64,000 nucleotides of DNA from Pararobbsia alpina (GTDB taxonomy: Bacteria; Pseudomonadota; Gammaproteobacteria; Burkholderiales; Burkholderiaceae). The notes under the pieces were generated by a model that made no database searches, was not told the origin of the DNA, and saw nothing but the letters and a program-made list of their open reading frames with translations. Made by a program: the position numbers and the translations under genes. The stretch spans positions 62,001 to 126,000 of the forward strand of contig NZ_CADIKM010000002.1 in the NCBI RefSeq assembly GCF_902859895.1, in the 5' to 3' direction. Below, piece by piece: positions 1-9,345 of this stretch. Position 1 is the first letter of the stretch. Every line of letters begins with the position of its first letter.

Positions 1-1039
1 CAATCTGCTGACGGCACCCACCGTGGGCAACGGCCTCGATGCGACCCAGCTGAAATACGTCGCGCAGATCCAGGAGGACACACAGCGCCGTATCGATGCG
101 ATCCTCGCGCCGCTGTTCGGTGAAGGCAATGTGCACTCGCAAGTCGCCGCCGACATCGATTTCTCGAAGATCGAGCAGAGCAGCGAGCAGTACACGCCGA
201 ACGAAACGCCGAAGGACAGCGCGATCCGCAGCCAGCAGACCAGCGAGTCGAAGGAAATCGGCCAGACGCCGTCGGGCGGCGTACCCGGTGCGCTGTCCAA
301 CACGCCGCCGCAACCGGCCAGCGCGCCGCTCGTGAACCCCACCCCGGCGAGCGGTGCAACCGCGGCGGGCACCAACCTCGGACCGTCGAGCGAGCACAAG
401 GACACGACGACCAACTATGAACTCGACAAGACCGTGCGTCACGTCGAGCAGCCGCAAGGCCAGGTCCGCCGCCTGACCGCCGCCGTGCTCGTCAACTACA
501 AGCCGACCGTCGACGCGAAGGGCCATGTGACGATGCAGCCGCTCAGCGCGGCCCAGCTCGCCCAGGTCAAGCAGCTCGCGAGCGATGCGATGGGTTTTAA
601 CTCGCAGCGCGGCGATTCGCTGAATGTGGTCAACGGTGAATTCTCGACCGGCGTCAAGAGTCCGGACCTGCCGTTCTGGAAGCAGCCCGAAACCCTCAAT
701 CTCGCCACGACCGGCGGCAAGTACGTGCTGATGGCGATGGTCTTCCTGGTGCTGTTCTTCGGCGTGCTGCGCCCCTGGATGAAGGGCCGCCTCAACCCGG
801 TGAACCCGGCGGACTCCGAAGCCGCCGCGGTCGCGGCCCTCGAAGGTCCGACCACGTCCGAAGGCAAGCTGGTCGACGCCGACGGCAATCTCGTCGCGGC
901 AATCGGAGAAAACGCGGCACTCGGCGCGCCGGTCATGACTTCGTTCGAACGCAACCTGACGTATGCGCGCCAAGTCGCGAAGTCCGATCCGAAGGCGGTC
1001 GCAACCGTGATCAAGAACTGGGTGAACGATGAACGCTGA
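1..1039 (+). CDS. fliF: Flagellar MS-ring protein FliF, C-terminal part (5' end outside window)
   Basis: FliF forms the inner-membrane MS ring on which the switch and export apparatus assemble. The frame is already open at base 2 and the true start lies before the window; about 345 residues are visible. They comprise the end of the periplasmic ring-building region, a Pro/Ser/Ala-rich linker (about bases 230-420), one membrane segment at about bases 720-780 (VLMAMVFLVLFFGVL) and a cytoplasmic tail ending NWVNDER, the part that docks FliG in known systems. The stop overlaps the fliG start by 11 bases, implying translational coupling. Identity is secure from the tail, the membrane segment and the downstream fliGHIJK order. 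Confidence 0.95.
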   Translation, partial: NLLTAPTVGNGLDATQLKYVAQIQEDTQRRIDAILAPLFGEGNVHSQVAADIDFSKIEQSSEQYTPNETPKDSAIRSQQTSESKEIGQTPSGGVPGALSNTPPQPASAPLVNPTPASGATAAGTNLGPSSEHKDTTTNYELDKTVRHVEQPQGQVRRLTAAVLVNYKPTVDAKGHVTMQPLSAAQLAQVKQLASDAMGFNSQRGDSLNVVNGEFSTGVKSPDLPFWKQPETLNLATTGGKYVLMAMVFLVLFFGVLRPWMKGRLNPVNPADSEAAAVAALEGPTTSEGKLVDADGNLVAAIGENAALGAPVMTSFERNLTYARQVAKSDPKAVATVIKNWVNDER

Positions 1040-2024
1040 AGGCCTGAACAGAGCCGCGATCCTGCTGATGTCGATCGGCGAGGATGAAGCAGCTGAAGTC
1101 TTCAAGTACCTCGCGCCACGCGAAGTCCAGAAGATCGGCGCGACCATGGCGACCCTCAAGCACGTGACGCGCGACCAGATCGACGCGGTGCTCGAGGCAT
1201 TCCGCCACGAGGCGGAACAGCTTTCGGCGCTCTCGCTCGACTCGGGCGAATACATCCGCGCGGTGCTCACCAAGGCGCTCGGCAACGACAAGGCATCGGG
1301 CCTCATCGAACGAATCCTGCAGGGCGGCGATACGAGCGGTATCGAAGGCCTCAAGTGGATGGACTCGGGCGCGGTCGCCGAACTGATCAAGAACGAACAC
1401 CCGCAGATCGTCGCGACGATCCTCGTGCACCTCGACCGCGACCAGGCGTCCGAAGTGCTCGAGTTCTTCGCCGAACGGCTGCGCAACGACGTGGTGCTGC
1501 GCATCGCGACGCTCGACGGCATCCAGCCGACGGCATTGCGCGAACTCAACGACGTGCTGACCAAGCTGCTCTCTGGCTCCGACAACCTCAAGCGCAGCCC
1601 GATGGGCGGCGTGCGCGCGGCGGCCGAAATCCTCAACTTCATGGGCAGCGTGAACGAGGAGTCGGTCATCTCCACCGTACGCGGCTATGACGAGGAGCTC
1701 GCCCAGGCAATCGTCGATCAGATGTTCGTCTTCGACAACCTGCTCGATATCGAAGACCGCGGCATCCAGGTGATCCTCAAGGAAGTCGAGTCGGAATCGC
1801 TGATCATCGCGCTGAAGGGCGCACGGCCCGAGTTGCGCGAGAAGATTCTCAAGAACATGTCGTCACGCGCGGCCGAACTGCTGCGCGAAGACCTCGAGTC
1901 GCGGGGACCTGTACGGGTTTCCGAAGTCGAGACCGAGCAGAAGAACATTCTGCAGGTCGTGCGCCGTCTTGCCGACGAAGGCGAGATCGCACTCGGCAGC
2001 AAACCTGAAGACGCGTACATCTGA
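1029..2024 (+). CDS. fliG: Flagellar motor switch protein FliG
   Basis: FliG is the rotor component of the C ring that contacts MotA and sets rotation direction. The product has 331 residues, the usual length. It starts MNAEGLNRAAILLMSIGEDEAAEVFKYL in pieces typical of the N-terminal FliF-binding domain. The middle-domain EHPQ motif is at about residues 122-125, and the C-terminal torque helix region includes LREDLESRGPVRVSEVE. The ATG lies inside the end of fliF (11-base overlap) and fliH follows after 17 bases. It is a normal, intact member of the fli operon. Confidence 0.98.
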   Translation: MNAEGLNRAAILLMSIGEDEAAEVFKYLAPREVQKIGATMATLKHVTRDQIDAVLEAFRHEAEQLSALSLDSGEYIRAVLTKALGNDKASGLIERILQGGDTSGIEGLKWMDSGAVAELIKNEHPQIVATILVHLDRDQASEVLEFFAERLRNDVVLRIATLDGIQPTALRELNDVLTKLLSGSDNLKRSPMGGVRAAAEILNFMGSVNEESVISTVRGYDEELAQAIVDQMFVFDNLLDIEDRGIQVILKEVESESLIIALKGARPELREKILKNMSSRAAELLREDLESRGPVRVSEVETEQKNILQVVRRLADEGEIALGSKPEDAYI

Positions 2025-2041
2025 CGCGAAGGAAGCAGTCC

Positions 2042-2731
2042 ATGAGCCGCGGCCAAATCATCTCGAAGGAACGTCTCACCGCCTATCAGCGCTGGGAGAT
2101 GGCGTCCTTCGATCCGCCGCCTCCGCCTCCTCCGGAGCCGGTCGTCGAGCCGGAGGAATTGCCCGATCCATCGATCGCGGAGCGCGCGCGGCTCGCCGAG
2201 GAAACCCGTGCGGCCGCCTACGCCGAGGGGCTCGCGGCCGGACAAGCGCAAGGGTACGAAGCCGGCTTTTCGGCCGGCCACCTCGATGGACTGAACCAGG
2301 GCCTCGCGGAAGCCCAACTCGTCGCGGCCCAGCTCAAGGCGCTCGCCGATTCGTTCATGACCGCGCTCAAGGCGGCCGATGCGGAAGTCGCCGACGGCAT
2401 CGTCGCGCTCGCCTACGACGTGGCGCGGGAAGTCGTGCGCCAAAGCATCACGCTCGACCCGACCGTGCTGCTCGGCGCCGTGCGCGAAGTGCTCGCGGCC
2501 GATCCCGCGCTCGCCGGAACACCGCAGATCCTCGTGAACCCGGCCGACATGCCGGTGCTCGAGGCTTACCTAAAGGAAGAACTCGAGACGAGCGGCTGGG
2601 TGATGCGAGCCGACCCCAACGTCGAGCGGGGCGGCTGCCGCGCACGCGCGGCCACGGGCGAAGTCGACGCGACCCTCGCGACACGCTGGAAGCGCGTGCT
2701 GCTCGCGCTCGGCGAACACAGCGAATGGTAG
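2042..2731 (+). CDS. fliH: Flagellar export-ATPase regulator FliH
   Basis: FliH holds the FliI ATPase in check and links it to the C ring and export gate. The 229-residue product has a Pro-rich stretch at about residues 22-32 and a long Ala/Glu/Gln-rich region carrying Gly-x3-Gly-like spacing ([21 protein letters not shown] in two parts). The C-terminal domain resembles FliH/V-ATPase subunit E ([14 protein letters not shown], then [11 protein letters not shown]). It sits 17 bases after fliG and ends 7 bases before fliI, as expected for the operon. Confidence 0.95.
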   Translation: MSRGQIISKERLTAYQRWEMASFDPPPPPPPEPVVEPEELPDPSIAERARLAEETRAAAYAEGLAAGQAQGYEAGFSAGHLDGLNQGLAEAQLVAAQLKALADSFMTALKAADAEVADGIVALAYDVAREVVRQSITLDPTVLLGAVREVLAADPALAGTPQILVNPADMPVLEAYLKEELETSGWVMRADPNVERGGCRARAATGEVDATLATRWKRVLLALGEHSEW

Positions 2732-2738
2732 AGCGCCC

Positions 2739-4457
2739 ATGAACGCCCCGCTGCTGCCCCCGGATCTCGACGAACTCGACCGCGAACTCGCGGAGATGAC
2801 GGCGTTGACGCAGGCGCCCGCAGTGACGTCCACCCTGACGTCCCCTCCGACGTCCACCCCGACGCCCCCCCCGCATCCAACCCATGCGCCGGCGCCGGTC
2901 TCCGAGCCCCACGATCTCGACGAGATGGACTGGACGCCGAGCAAGGTCCGCACGGTCGCCGAACTCGAAGCGGAACTCGACGCCGAACAGGAAGCCGCGG
3001 AGCAGCGCCAGCAACCGTTCCTGCAGCCCGATGCCGCGGCTCGCGCAGCGATCGTCGCGCCGCACGATCCCGCGCTCGCCTCGAACCCTCATCTTGCGGC
3101 ATGGCGCCAGCGCATGGCGGAGGTCGGCCATGCCAGCGCGCTTGCGAGACCGCTGCTGCGTTGCGGCCGGCTCACGCGCGCGGCCGGCCTGGTGCTCGAG
3201 GCGATCGGCATTCGCATGCCGGTTGGCGCGGGTGCGCTGATCGAACTCCAGCCGGGCAATTCCAGCAAGATGGCCGAGGCCGAAGTCGTCGGCTTTTCGG
3301 GCGAGCGGCTCTTCCTGATGCCCACCACCGAAGTCGCCGGCCTGCTGCCGGGAGCACGCGTGTTCCCGCTCGAGCTCGCACCGGTCGAGGACCCGCATGC
3401 GGGCCAGAAACGTCTGCCCGTCGGCTTCGGCATGCTCGGCCGCGTGGTCGATTCGGCCGGCCGGCCGCTCGACAGTCTGGGCCCGCTCAAGACCGAAGCC
3501 GATGCCTCGCTGCACGGCACCCTGATCAACCCGCTGCTGCGCGACCCGATCCACGAGGTGCTCGACGTGGGCGTGCGCGCGATCAACGCGCTGCTCACGG
3601 TCGGACGCGGCCAGCGCATGGGCCTGTTCGCGGGCTCCGGGGTCGGCAAGTCGGTGCTGCTCGGGATGATGGCGCGCTATACGAGCGCCGAGGTGATCGT
3701 CGTCGGCCTGATCGGCGAACGCGGCCGCGAAGTCAAGGAATTCATCGAGCAGATCCTCGGCGCCGAAGGCCTCGCGCGCTCCGTCGTGGTCGCCGCGCCG
3801 GCCGACGTGACACCGCTGATGCGGCTACAGGGCGCGACCTATGCGACCACGCTCGCGGAGTATTTTCGCGACTGCGGCAAGAACGTGCTGCTGATCATGG
3901 ACTCGCTGACCCGCTATGCAATGGCGCAGCGCGAGATCGCGCTGGCCATCGGCGAACCGCCGGCGACCAAGGGCTATCCGCCGTCTGTGTTCGCCAAGCT
4001 GCCTGCGCTGGTCGAGCGAACGGGCAACGGTCCGAAAGGCGGCGGTTCGATCACCGCGTTCTACACGGTACTGACCGAAGGCGACGACCAGCAGGATCCG
4101 ATCGCCGATTCGGCGCGCGCGATTCTCGACGGCCACGTGGTGCTGTCGCGCTCGTTGGCCGAAAGCGGCCACTATCCGGCGATCGACATCGAGGCATCGA
4201 TCAGCCGCGCGATGGCGGCGCTCGTGACTGAGCAGCAGTTCGACGATGTGCGCCGGTTCAAACAGTCCTTGTCGCGCTATCAGCGCAATCGCGACCTGAT
4301 CGCCGTGGGCGCCTATGCAAGTGGTCGCGACCCGCTGATCGACCGCGCGATTGCGATGTACCCGCGACTCGAGGCCTTTCTCCAGCAGAAGATGCAGGAA
4401 CGTGCCGACCATGGGACGAGCCTCGCCCAGCTCGGTGCGCTGTTCAGCACGGGTTGA
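2739..4457 (+). CDS. fliI: Flagellum-specific ATPase FliI
   Basis: FliI energises or primes protein export through the flagellar type III apparatus and is related to the F1 beta subunit. The Walker A motif GSGVGKS lies near residue 300, a Walker B-type segment VLLIMDSL near 384, and the family signature around [17 protein letters not shown] follows. At 572 residues it is about 110 longer than enterobacterial FliI. The extra part is an N-terminal Pro/Thr/Glu-rich tail (about residues 1-110) containing a run of Pro and Thr. The ATG at 2739 follows fliH by 7 bases. An internal start would give a standard-length protein but no better start was seen. The catalytic core is intact. Confidence 0.96.
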   Translation: MNAPLLPPDLDELDRELAEMTALTQAPAVTSTLTSPPTSTPTPPPHPTHAPAPVSEPHDLDEMDWTPSKVRTVAELEAELDAEQEAAEQRQQPFLQPDAAARAAIVAPHDPALASNPHLAAWRQRMAEVGHASALARPLLRCGRLTRAAGLVLEAIGIRMPVGAGALIELQPGNSSKMAEAEVVGFSGERLFLMPTTEVAGLLPGARVFPLELAPVEDPHAGQKRLPVGFGMLGRVVDSAGRPLDSLGPLKTEADASLHGTLINPLLRDPIHEVLDVGVRAINALLTVGRGQRMGLFAGSGVGKSVLLGMMARYTSAEVIVVGLIGERGREVKEFIEQILGAEGLARSVVVAAPADVTPLMRLQGATYATTLAEYFRDCGKNVLLIMDSLTRYAMAQREIALAIGEPPATKGYPPSVFAKLPALVERTGNGPKGGGSITAFYTVLTEGDDQQDPIADSARAILDGHVVLSRSLAESGHYPAIDIEASISRAMAALVTEQQFDDVRRFKQSLSRYQRNRDLIAVGAYASGRDPLIDRAIAMYPRLEAFLQQKMQERADHGTSLAQLGALFSTG

Positions 4458-4565
4458 GGCCGCACGGATGCCTGCAGTGCCTGTCATGTTGGTCGTGTCC
4501 GTGATGCGTGTACCTGTTCGTAGTGCTTGTACCTGGTGACGCGGATTTAGAGAAGGAGCCTTGTG

Positions 4566-5024
4566 ATGAAGTCGAACGAGTTGCCGCTCACCACGCTGAT
4601 CGAACTGGCGACCGACGAACTGGACGATGCGCAGCGCGCGCTGGGCCAGGCCCAGCAGGCGTGCAGCGAAGCCGAATCACAGACGGAATCGCTGATCCAG
4701 TACCGCGACGAATATCGTTCGCGGCTGACTTTGTCGGCCCAGGCAGGGCTGTCGGGAGCGAACTGGCGCAATTTCCAGACCTTCATCGACACGCTCGATG
4801 CAGCCATCGAACAACAGCGCCGCGTGCTCGCCGTGGCGCAACAAAAACTCGACGCCGCACGCGCAGCGTGGGCCGAGAAACGCCGTAAGGTGACCTCGTA
4901 CGAAGCGCTCGCGGAACGCGCGCGCCAGCGCGAGCAGGTCGTCTTCGCGCGCCGCGAGCAGCGCGAATCCGACGAACACGCTGCGAAAGTCATGCGCCTG
5001 CGCAATGACCCTTCGCACGACTAG
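4566..5024 (+). CDS. fliJ: Flagellar export chaperone/stalk protein FliJ
   Basis: FliJ is the coiled-coil central stalk of the FliI ATPase ring and escorts export chaperones. The product of 152 residues is almost entirely helical and rich in Gln, Arg, Glu and Ala, as in the family. The ATG at 4566 was chosen over an upstream in-frame GTG at 4563 because AGAAGGAG (4551-4558) sits 7 bases before the ATG, but only 4 before the GTG. About 108 non-coding bases separate it from fliI; fliK follows after 21 bases. Confidence 0.93.
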   Translation: MKSNELPLTTLIELATDELDDAQRALGQAQQACSEAESQTESLIQYRDEYRSRLTLSAQAGLSGANWRNFQTFIDTLDAAIEQQRRVLAVAQQKLDAARAAWAEKRRKVTSYEALAERARQREQVVFARREQRESDEHAAKVMRLRNDPSHD

Positions 5025-5045
5025 TCTCTTCATATTGAGAAAGAA

Positions 5046-6563
5046 ATGTTGCCACTCTTGATCGCCGCAGCCAGCAGCGCGGTACAGGCCTTGACCGGCG
5101 CTTCCGATGCCGCGTCCCAAACGAACGCACCGGATGGTGCCTCCAGTTTCGGCAATGCGCTCCAGAATGCGCAAGACACCCTGCAGCCGCCGGCTCAGCA
5201 GGGCGGAAACAGCTCGGGCAACTCCGGCGGCCCGGCCCAGGGACAGAGCAGGCAGGCGTCCAACGACGGCACCGGCAATACCAGCGCGACGCATCCGAGC
5301 ACATCGAACAACAAGGTCCCGACCACGCAGCACGCGGCACACGGCACGACCCACCAGGGGCACGACCGGGCTCAGCCGAACCAGGCGGCCCTCGCCGCCG
5401 CCGCGACGGCAGCGGCGGCCGCGGCCATGGCGGCGGCACAGACAGCCCAGCCCGGCACGGGCGCGGCGGGGCAGGCCGCAAACACCGCCGACGCACAAGC
5501 CAACGGCGTCACGAGCGAGGGGATAAGCGCTGCGCAAGACGCCGCCGCGGCAGCAGCGGCCACACTGGCAGCCCAGGCCAACGGGCAGTCCGCCGCGGGA
5601 GCGGCCGGCATGCAGAACGCCAATACCAACGCAGCACCCGCCATCGGCACGGCAAGCGGGGCATCCGCGCTGCAAGCCGCGCTCAGCATGCTCAGCCAGA
5701 ATGGCGTCGCCCTGCCGAAGCTCGGTGCCGGTGCTGTAGCGACAGCCGCGGCCGCGACTCCCGTGAGCGCCTCGACTCTCAACGGCGCCGCGAAGACGGC
5801 TGCCGCGAATGGCGCCAACGTCAGCGCGGCCAACACCCAGGCGAGCGCCGGCGCGAATTCGAACGCCGCCACGGACACTGCCACGGCCTCCGCGACCAGT
5901 GCTGCAGCCAATACGAACGCTCAGGCGGCCGCCCTCGACAAGGCCGCACTGGCCGCAAACGCCGGCGACAAGAACAACAATGCCGCGGTCGGTGGCAATG
6001 CAGCGGACATCGCCGCATTGACCGCGCAGGCCGCGGCCAGCCCGGAGACGTCAGCGGTGGGCGCGCAGGCCGTGGCTCAGGCCGCCCCCCTTGTCGTTTC
6101 ACCGCCCGTCGGCAACACGTCCGCCTGGGCCGACGCCTTTTCGCAGAAGGTTGTATTTCTGACCAGCGCACACGAGCAAACCGCGCAACTGAGCCTGAAC
6201 CCGCCCGACCTCGGTCCGTTGCAGGTCGTGCTCAATGTGGCCGACAAGAACGCCACCGCGATGTTCACCTCGGAGCATCAGCAGGTGCGGGACGCTGTCG
6301 AGGCCGCCTTGCCGCAGCTGCGCGAGGCGCTCCAGCAAACCGGCATCGGCCTGGGTAGCACGACCGTCTCCGACGGCTCGGCCCAGCAACAGTTCGCCGC
6401 GTTCTCGCAGCAGAACGGCAGCGGTTCGGGCCGGGGCAATGGCAACGGCAATGGCAACCGCTCCGGCTCCTCGTCGCGCGACAACGACAGCGACGCGGAT
6501 GCGCCGATCGCCCAGGTTGCCAACGTACGCGTCTCGAACCGCGCAGTGGACACGTTCGCCTGA
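5046..6563 (+). CDS. fliK: Flagellar hook-length control protein FliK
   Basis: FliK measures hook length and switches the FlhB export gate from hook to filament substrates. The 505-residue product has a long Ala/Asn/Gln/Thr-rich low-complexity ruler region (roughly residues 20-350) with runs of alanine. The conserved C-terminal domain follows at about 355-445 (AQLSLNPPDLGPLQVVL, then the LPQLREALQQTGIGL region). A Gly/Asn/Arg-rich tail ends the protein. The C-terminal domain and position make the call; the N-terminal two thirds could not be recognised on their own. A hairpin at 6577-6599 follows. Confidence 0.93.
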   Translation: MLPLLIAAASSAVQALTGASDAASQTNAPDGASSFGNALQNAQDTLQPPAQQGGNSSGNSGGPAQGQSRQASNDGTGNTSATHPSTSNNKVPTTQHAAHGTTHQGHDRAQPNQAALAAAATAAAAAAMAAAQTAQPGTGAAGQAANTADAQANGVTSEGISAAQDAAAAAAATLAAQANGQSAAGAAGMQNANTNAAPAIGTASGASALQAALSMLSQNGVALPKLGAGAVATAAAATPVSASTLNGAAKTAAANGANVSAANTQASAGANSNAATDTATASATSAAANTNAQAAALDKAALAANAGDKNNNAAVGGNAADIAALTAQAAASPETSAVGAQAVAQAAPLVVSPPVGNTSAWADAFSQKVVFLTSAHEQTAQLSLNPPDLGPLQVVLNVADKNATAMFTSEHQQVRDAVEAALPQLREALQQTGIGLGSTTVSDGSAQQQFAAFSQQNGSGSGRGNGNGNGNRSGSSSRDNDSDADAPIAQVANVRVSNRAVDTFA

Positions 6564-6576
6564 TCGCTCGTCCCGA

Positions 6577-6611
6577 CCCGGGGACGTTCGCGCCCCGGGA
6601 CTCTTCTTTCC
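6577..6611 (+). terminator. Possible terminator after fliK
   Basis: CCCGGGG (6577-6583) and CCCCGGG (6593-6599) form a perfect 7-bp GC stem with a 9-base loop, followed by a pyrimidine stretch CTCTTCTTT (6601-6609) rather than a clean T run. It lies just upstream of a sigma-28 promoter, so it would separate fliFGHIJK transcription from fliL onward. The weak T tract makes the efficiency uncertain. Confidence 0.5.
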
Positions 6612-6617
6612 GAAAGC

Positions 6618-6645
6618 TAAAGCCTGCGCGGTCATCCGCCGATAT
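6618..6645 (+). promoter_or_regulatory. Sigma-28 (FliA) promoter of fliL-fliR
   Basis: TAAAG (6618-6622) and GCCGATAT (6638-6645) are separated by 15 bases, which matches the flagellar sigma-28 pattern TAAAG-N15-GCCGATAA except for the last base. It lies in the 237-base fliK-fliL gap and points toward fliL. A late-class promoter in front of export and switch genes suggests extra expression after FlgM export, on top of the early class. Confidence 0.82.
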
Positions 6646-6800
6646 AAGAGATTGCGCGAAGGATTGCGCGGATCCCGCATGGCGCGCGCAGACACAAGCG
6701 CCGCAAATGTATGAGTTGGCCGGTTTTCGGGCTTCTGTTCCGCCGATCGGCGCAAGCCCGTTCCACGACAATTCATCCTGCAAGCACAAGGAATTTTCCC

Positions 6801-7277
6801 ATGGCAACTACGACGACACCTGAACCGGCCCGCGCAAGCGGCAAGAACACGCTGATCATCATTCTCGCGGCCGTGCTGGTATTGGTCATCGGAGGGGGGG
6901 GCGTCGCGTTCTGGCTGCTGTCCAAACAGAAACAGGGTGCGCCGGCGGCACGGGTCATCCCCTCGCCGATATTCTTCACGCTCGAGCCGTTCACGGTGAA
7001 CCTGTTGTCCGACGACGGCCAGCGCTATGTGCACGTGGGCCTTACCTTGCGTCTCTCGGATTCCGGCAGCGAGGGCCGCCTGACCGAACACATGCCCGAA
7101 CTGCGCAGCCGCATCCTGCTGATGCTCTCGAACAAGCATCCGGAAGACTTGATCACGCTCGACGGCAAGCAGAAGCTCGCCGCGGAGATCAAGTCGTCCT
7201 GCGACCAGCCCTTCAGCCCCGGCGCACCGACGAACCATGTCGCCGAAGTGCTGTTCACCGAATTCGTGGTCCAGTGA
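6801..7277 (+). CDS. fliL: Flagellar basal-body-associated protein FliL
   Basis: FliL is a single-pass membrane protein that surrounds the stator and supports torque. The 158-residue product has a short cytoplasmic N-terminus, one membrane helix at about residues 17-41 (TLIIILAAVLVLVIGGGG), and a periplasmic domain with the FFTLEPFTVNL signature and a C-terminus ending VLFTEFVVQ. The ATG at 6801 was chosen because AAGGA stands about 8 bases upstream and the longer in-frame option (6711) adds an unrelated leader that covers the promoter-leader region. fliM follows after 13 bases. Confidence 0.95.
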   Translation: MATTTTPEPARASGKNTLIIILAAVLVLVIGGGGVAFWLLSKQKQGAPAARVIPSPIFFTLEPFTVNLLSDDGQRYVHVGLTLRLSDSGSEGRLTEHMPELRSRILLMLSNKHPEDLITLDGKQKLAAEIKSSCDQPFSPGAPTNHVAEVLFTEFVVQ

Positions 7278-7290
7278 GTGAACCAGAACC

Positions 7291-8295
7291 ATGTCGCATG
7301 AAGAGTTCCTGTCACAAGAGGAGGTTGATGCCCTCCTGAAGGGCGTCAATGGCGACCAGGACGGGGCCGACGCCCGCTCGGGCTCCGAAGGGAGCTCGGT
7401 ACGGCCCTACAACCTGGCCACGCAGGAACGGATCGTCCGCGGGCGGATGCCGACGCTCGAAATCATCAACGAGCGTTTTGCCCGGCTGATGCGCGCGTCG
7501 CTCTTCAACTTCATTCGCCGCAGCGCCGAAATCTCGATCGGCCCCGTGCGCGTGCAGAAGTACAGCGAGTTCATCCGCAACCTGCCCGTGCCGACCAACC
7601 TGAACCTGGTCCATATCAAGCCACTGCGCGGCACGGCGCTGTTCGTGTTCGATCCGAACCTCGTGTTCCTGATCGTCGACAACCTGTTCGGTGGCGACGG
7701 GCGTTTCCATACCCGCGTCGAAGGGCGGGACTTCACGCCGACTGAACAGCGGATCATCCTGCGCCTGCTGAACATCGTGTTCGAGAACTACGGCACGTCG
7801 TGGAAGCCGGTTTTCCCGGTCGAGTTCGAATACATCCGCGCCGAGGTTCAGACACAGTTCGCGAACGTCGCGACCCCCAACGAGGTGGTGGTCTCGACCG
7901 CGTTCACGGTGGAGCTCGGTTCGAGTGGCGGCCAGATGCACATCTGCATGCCGTATTCGATGATCGAGCCGGTGCGCGATACGCTCTCGAGCCCGCTTCA
8001 GGGCGAGGCGCTCGAGGTCGATCGGCGCTGGGTCAGGCTGCTCTCGCAACAGGTGCAGACCGCATTCGTCGACCTCAAGGTCGAACTCGGGGAAATCACG
8101 ACGGATTTCCACCAGATCCTGAACATGCAGGTCGGGGACGTGCTGCCGCTCGCGATGCCCGAAGAGGTCACCGCGAAGGTCGACGGCGTGCCCGTGATGG
8201 ATTGCAACTATGGGATCTTCAACGGTCAGTACGCGCTGCGCGTGAACAGGATGATCAGCTCGATGGATACCAACAAGGAAAGCGGATATGAGTGA
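7291..8295 (+). CDS. fliM: Flagellar motor switch protein FliM
   Basis: FliM is the C-ring protein that receives phosphorylated CheY and reverses the motor. The 334-residue product begins with the CheY-P-binding peptide (FLSQEEVDALL, residues 6-16). A middle CheC-like domain (about 50-230, with NPVPTNLNLV-type motif RNLPVPTNLNLV) and a C-terminal SpoA domain follow. Length is standard. The final 8 bases overlap the fliN start. Confidence 0.98.
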   Translation: MSHEEFLSQEEVDALLKGVNGDQDGADARSGSEGSSVRPYNLATQERIVRGRMPTLEIINERFARLMRASLFNFIRRSAEISIGPVRVQKYSEFIRNLPVPTNLNLVHIKPLRGTALFVFDPNLVFLIVDNLFGGDGRFHTRVEGRDFTPTEQRIILRLLNIVFENYGTSWKPVFPVEFEYIRAEVQTQFANVATPNEVVVSTAFTVELGSSGGQMHICMPYSMIEPVRDTLSSPLQGEALEVDRRWVRLLSQQVQTAFVDLKVELGEITTDFHQILNMQVGDVLPLAMPEEVTAKVDGVPVMDCNYGIFNGQYALRVNRMISSMDTNKESGYE

Positions 8296-8710
8296 TACGA
8301 CGACCCCGATGCCGGACGAAGAATCGAGTGTCGACGACTGGGCGAGCGCGTTGGCCGAGCAGCAGACCGCGGTCACCACACCCGCCGTCAGTTCGGCCGG
8401 CGCAAGCGTGTTCCAGCCGCTCGCGGGCGCGCCGCAGACGAATACGCGCAACGACATCGACATGATCCTCGATATCCCGGTCCAGCTGACCGTGGAACTC
8501 GGGCGTACAAAGATTGCGATCAAGAGCCTGCTGCAACTCGCGCAGGGCTCGGTCGTCGAGCTCGACGGCATGGCTGGCGAACCGATGGACGTACTCGTGA
8601 ACGGCTGCCTGATCGCGCAGGGCGAAGTGGTCGTGGTCAACGACAAGTTCGGTATTCGCCTGACCGACATCATCACGCCGTCCGAGCGGATCCGGAAGCT
8701 GAATCGATGA
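8288..8710 (+). CDS. fliN: Flagellar motor switch protein FliN
   Basis: FliN forms the lower part of the C ring and is a docking site for FliH-FliI. The 140-residue product has a variable N-terminal region and a SpoA (surface presentation of antigens) domain in the last 80 residues, with LDIPVQLTVELGRT and GEVVVVNDKFGIRLTDI. It overlaps fliM by 8 bases and shares an ATGA stop-start overlap with fliO. Confidence 0.97.
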   Translation: MSDTTTPMPDEESSVDDWASALAEQQTAVTTPAVSSAGASVFQPLAGAPQTNTRNDIDMILDIPVQLTVELGRTKIAIKSLLQLAQGSVVELDGMAGEPMDVLVNGCLIAQGEVVVVNDKFGIRLTDIITPSERIRKLNR

Positions 8711-9345
8711 AAGCAAGGGCATGGCGCCTGCAAGGGTGTCGCGGCGCCATCCGGGCAATGCGTGCAGCGGCGATGCTGCCAGCCGTGGGCGTGGTGGGGG
8801 CAGGCAGCTGGATCGGTACCGCGTATGCGGCCGGTGAACAGCAGTTGGGAAGCGGCTCGATCGTCGCCTCGGGTGTCGTCGGGGGAGGACTGAACACGGC
8901 CGCCTCCAGGGCCGCCGAGGTCGCGAGCCAGGCCGTCGTGAGCGGTTCGGCCGTCCCGTCGCTCGGCTTCGCCGCCATGTTCCAGGCAGTCTTCGGCCTG
9001 CTGCTGGTGGTCGGCCTGATACTCGGCTGCGCATGGATCGCGCGCCGTTTTGGCGTGAACCGGCCGGCACCCCGCCCCGGACTCGTGAAATTCGTGAGCA
9101 GCACAGCCCTCTCGCAGAAAGAGCGCGTGGTGGTGGTCGAGATCGAGGACACCTGGCTTGTGCTCGGCGTTGCCCCGGGCAGCGTCAGTCATCTGCATAC
9201 CCTGCCCGCACGTGAATCCACGCATGCGTCTTCCTCACCCGCGGTGGCCCCGCACGTTTCGCAGTTCGCGATGGATTTCCGCCAACGCCTGAGCGAGAAG
9301 CTCGGCAAGTCGCCGCGTCGCGATGGCTCGGGGTCCGGCTCATGA
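8707..9345 (+). CDS. fliO: Flagellar export-gate assembly protein FliO
   Basis: FliO is a membrane protein that helps assemble the FliP ring of the export gate. The 212-residue product has a hydrophobic N-terminal stretch resembling a signal or anchor (about residues 15-41, ending AYAAG), one clear membrane helix at about 92-114 ([17 protein letters not shown]) and a small cytoplasmic domain with [18 protein letters not shown]. It overlaps fliN and fliP by 4 bases each (ATGA). The sequence is poorly conserved between species, so the call leans on this layout and on position. Confidence 0.92.
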   Translation: MKARAWRLQGCRGAIRAMRAAAMLPAVGVVGAGSWIGTAYAAGEQQLGSGSIVASGVVGGGLNTAASRAAEVASQAVVSGSAVPSLGFAAMFQAVFGLLLVVGLILGCAWIARRFGVNRPAPRPGLVKFVSSTALSQKERVVVVEIEDTWLVLGVAPGSVSHLHTLPARESTHASSSPAVAPHVSQFAMDFRQRLSEKLGKSPRRDGSGSGS

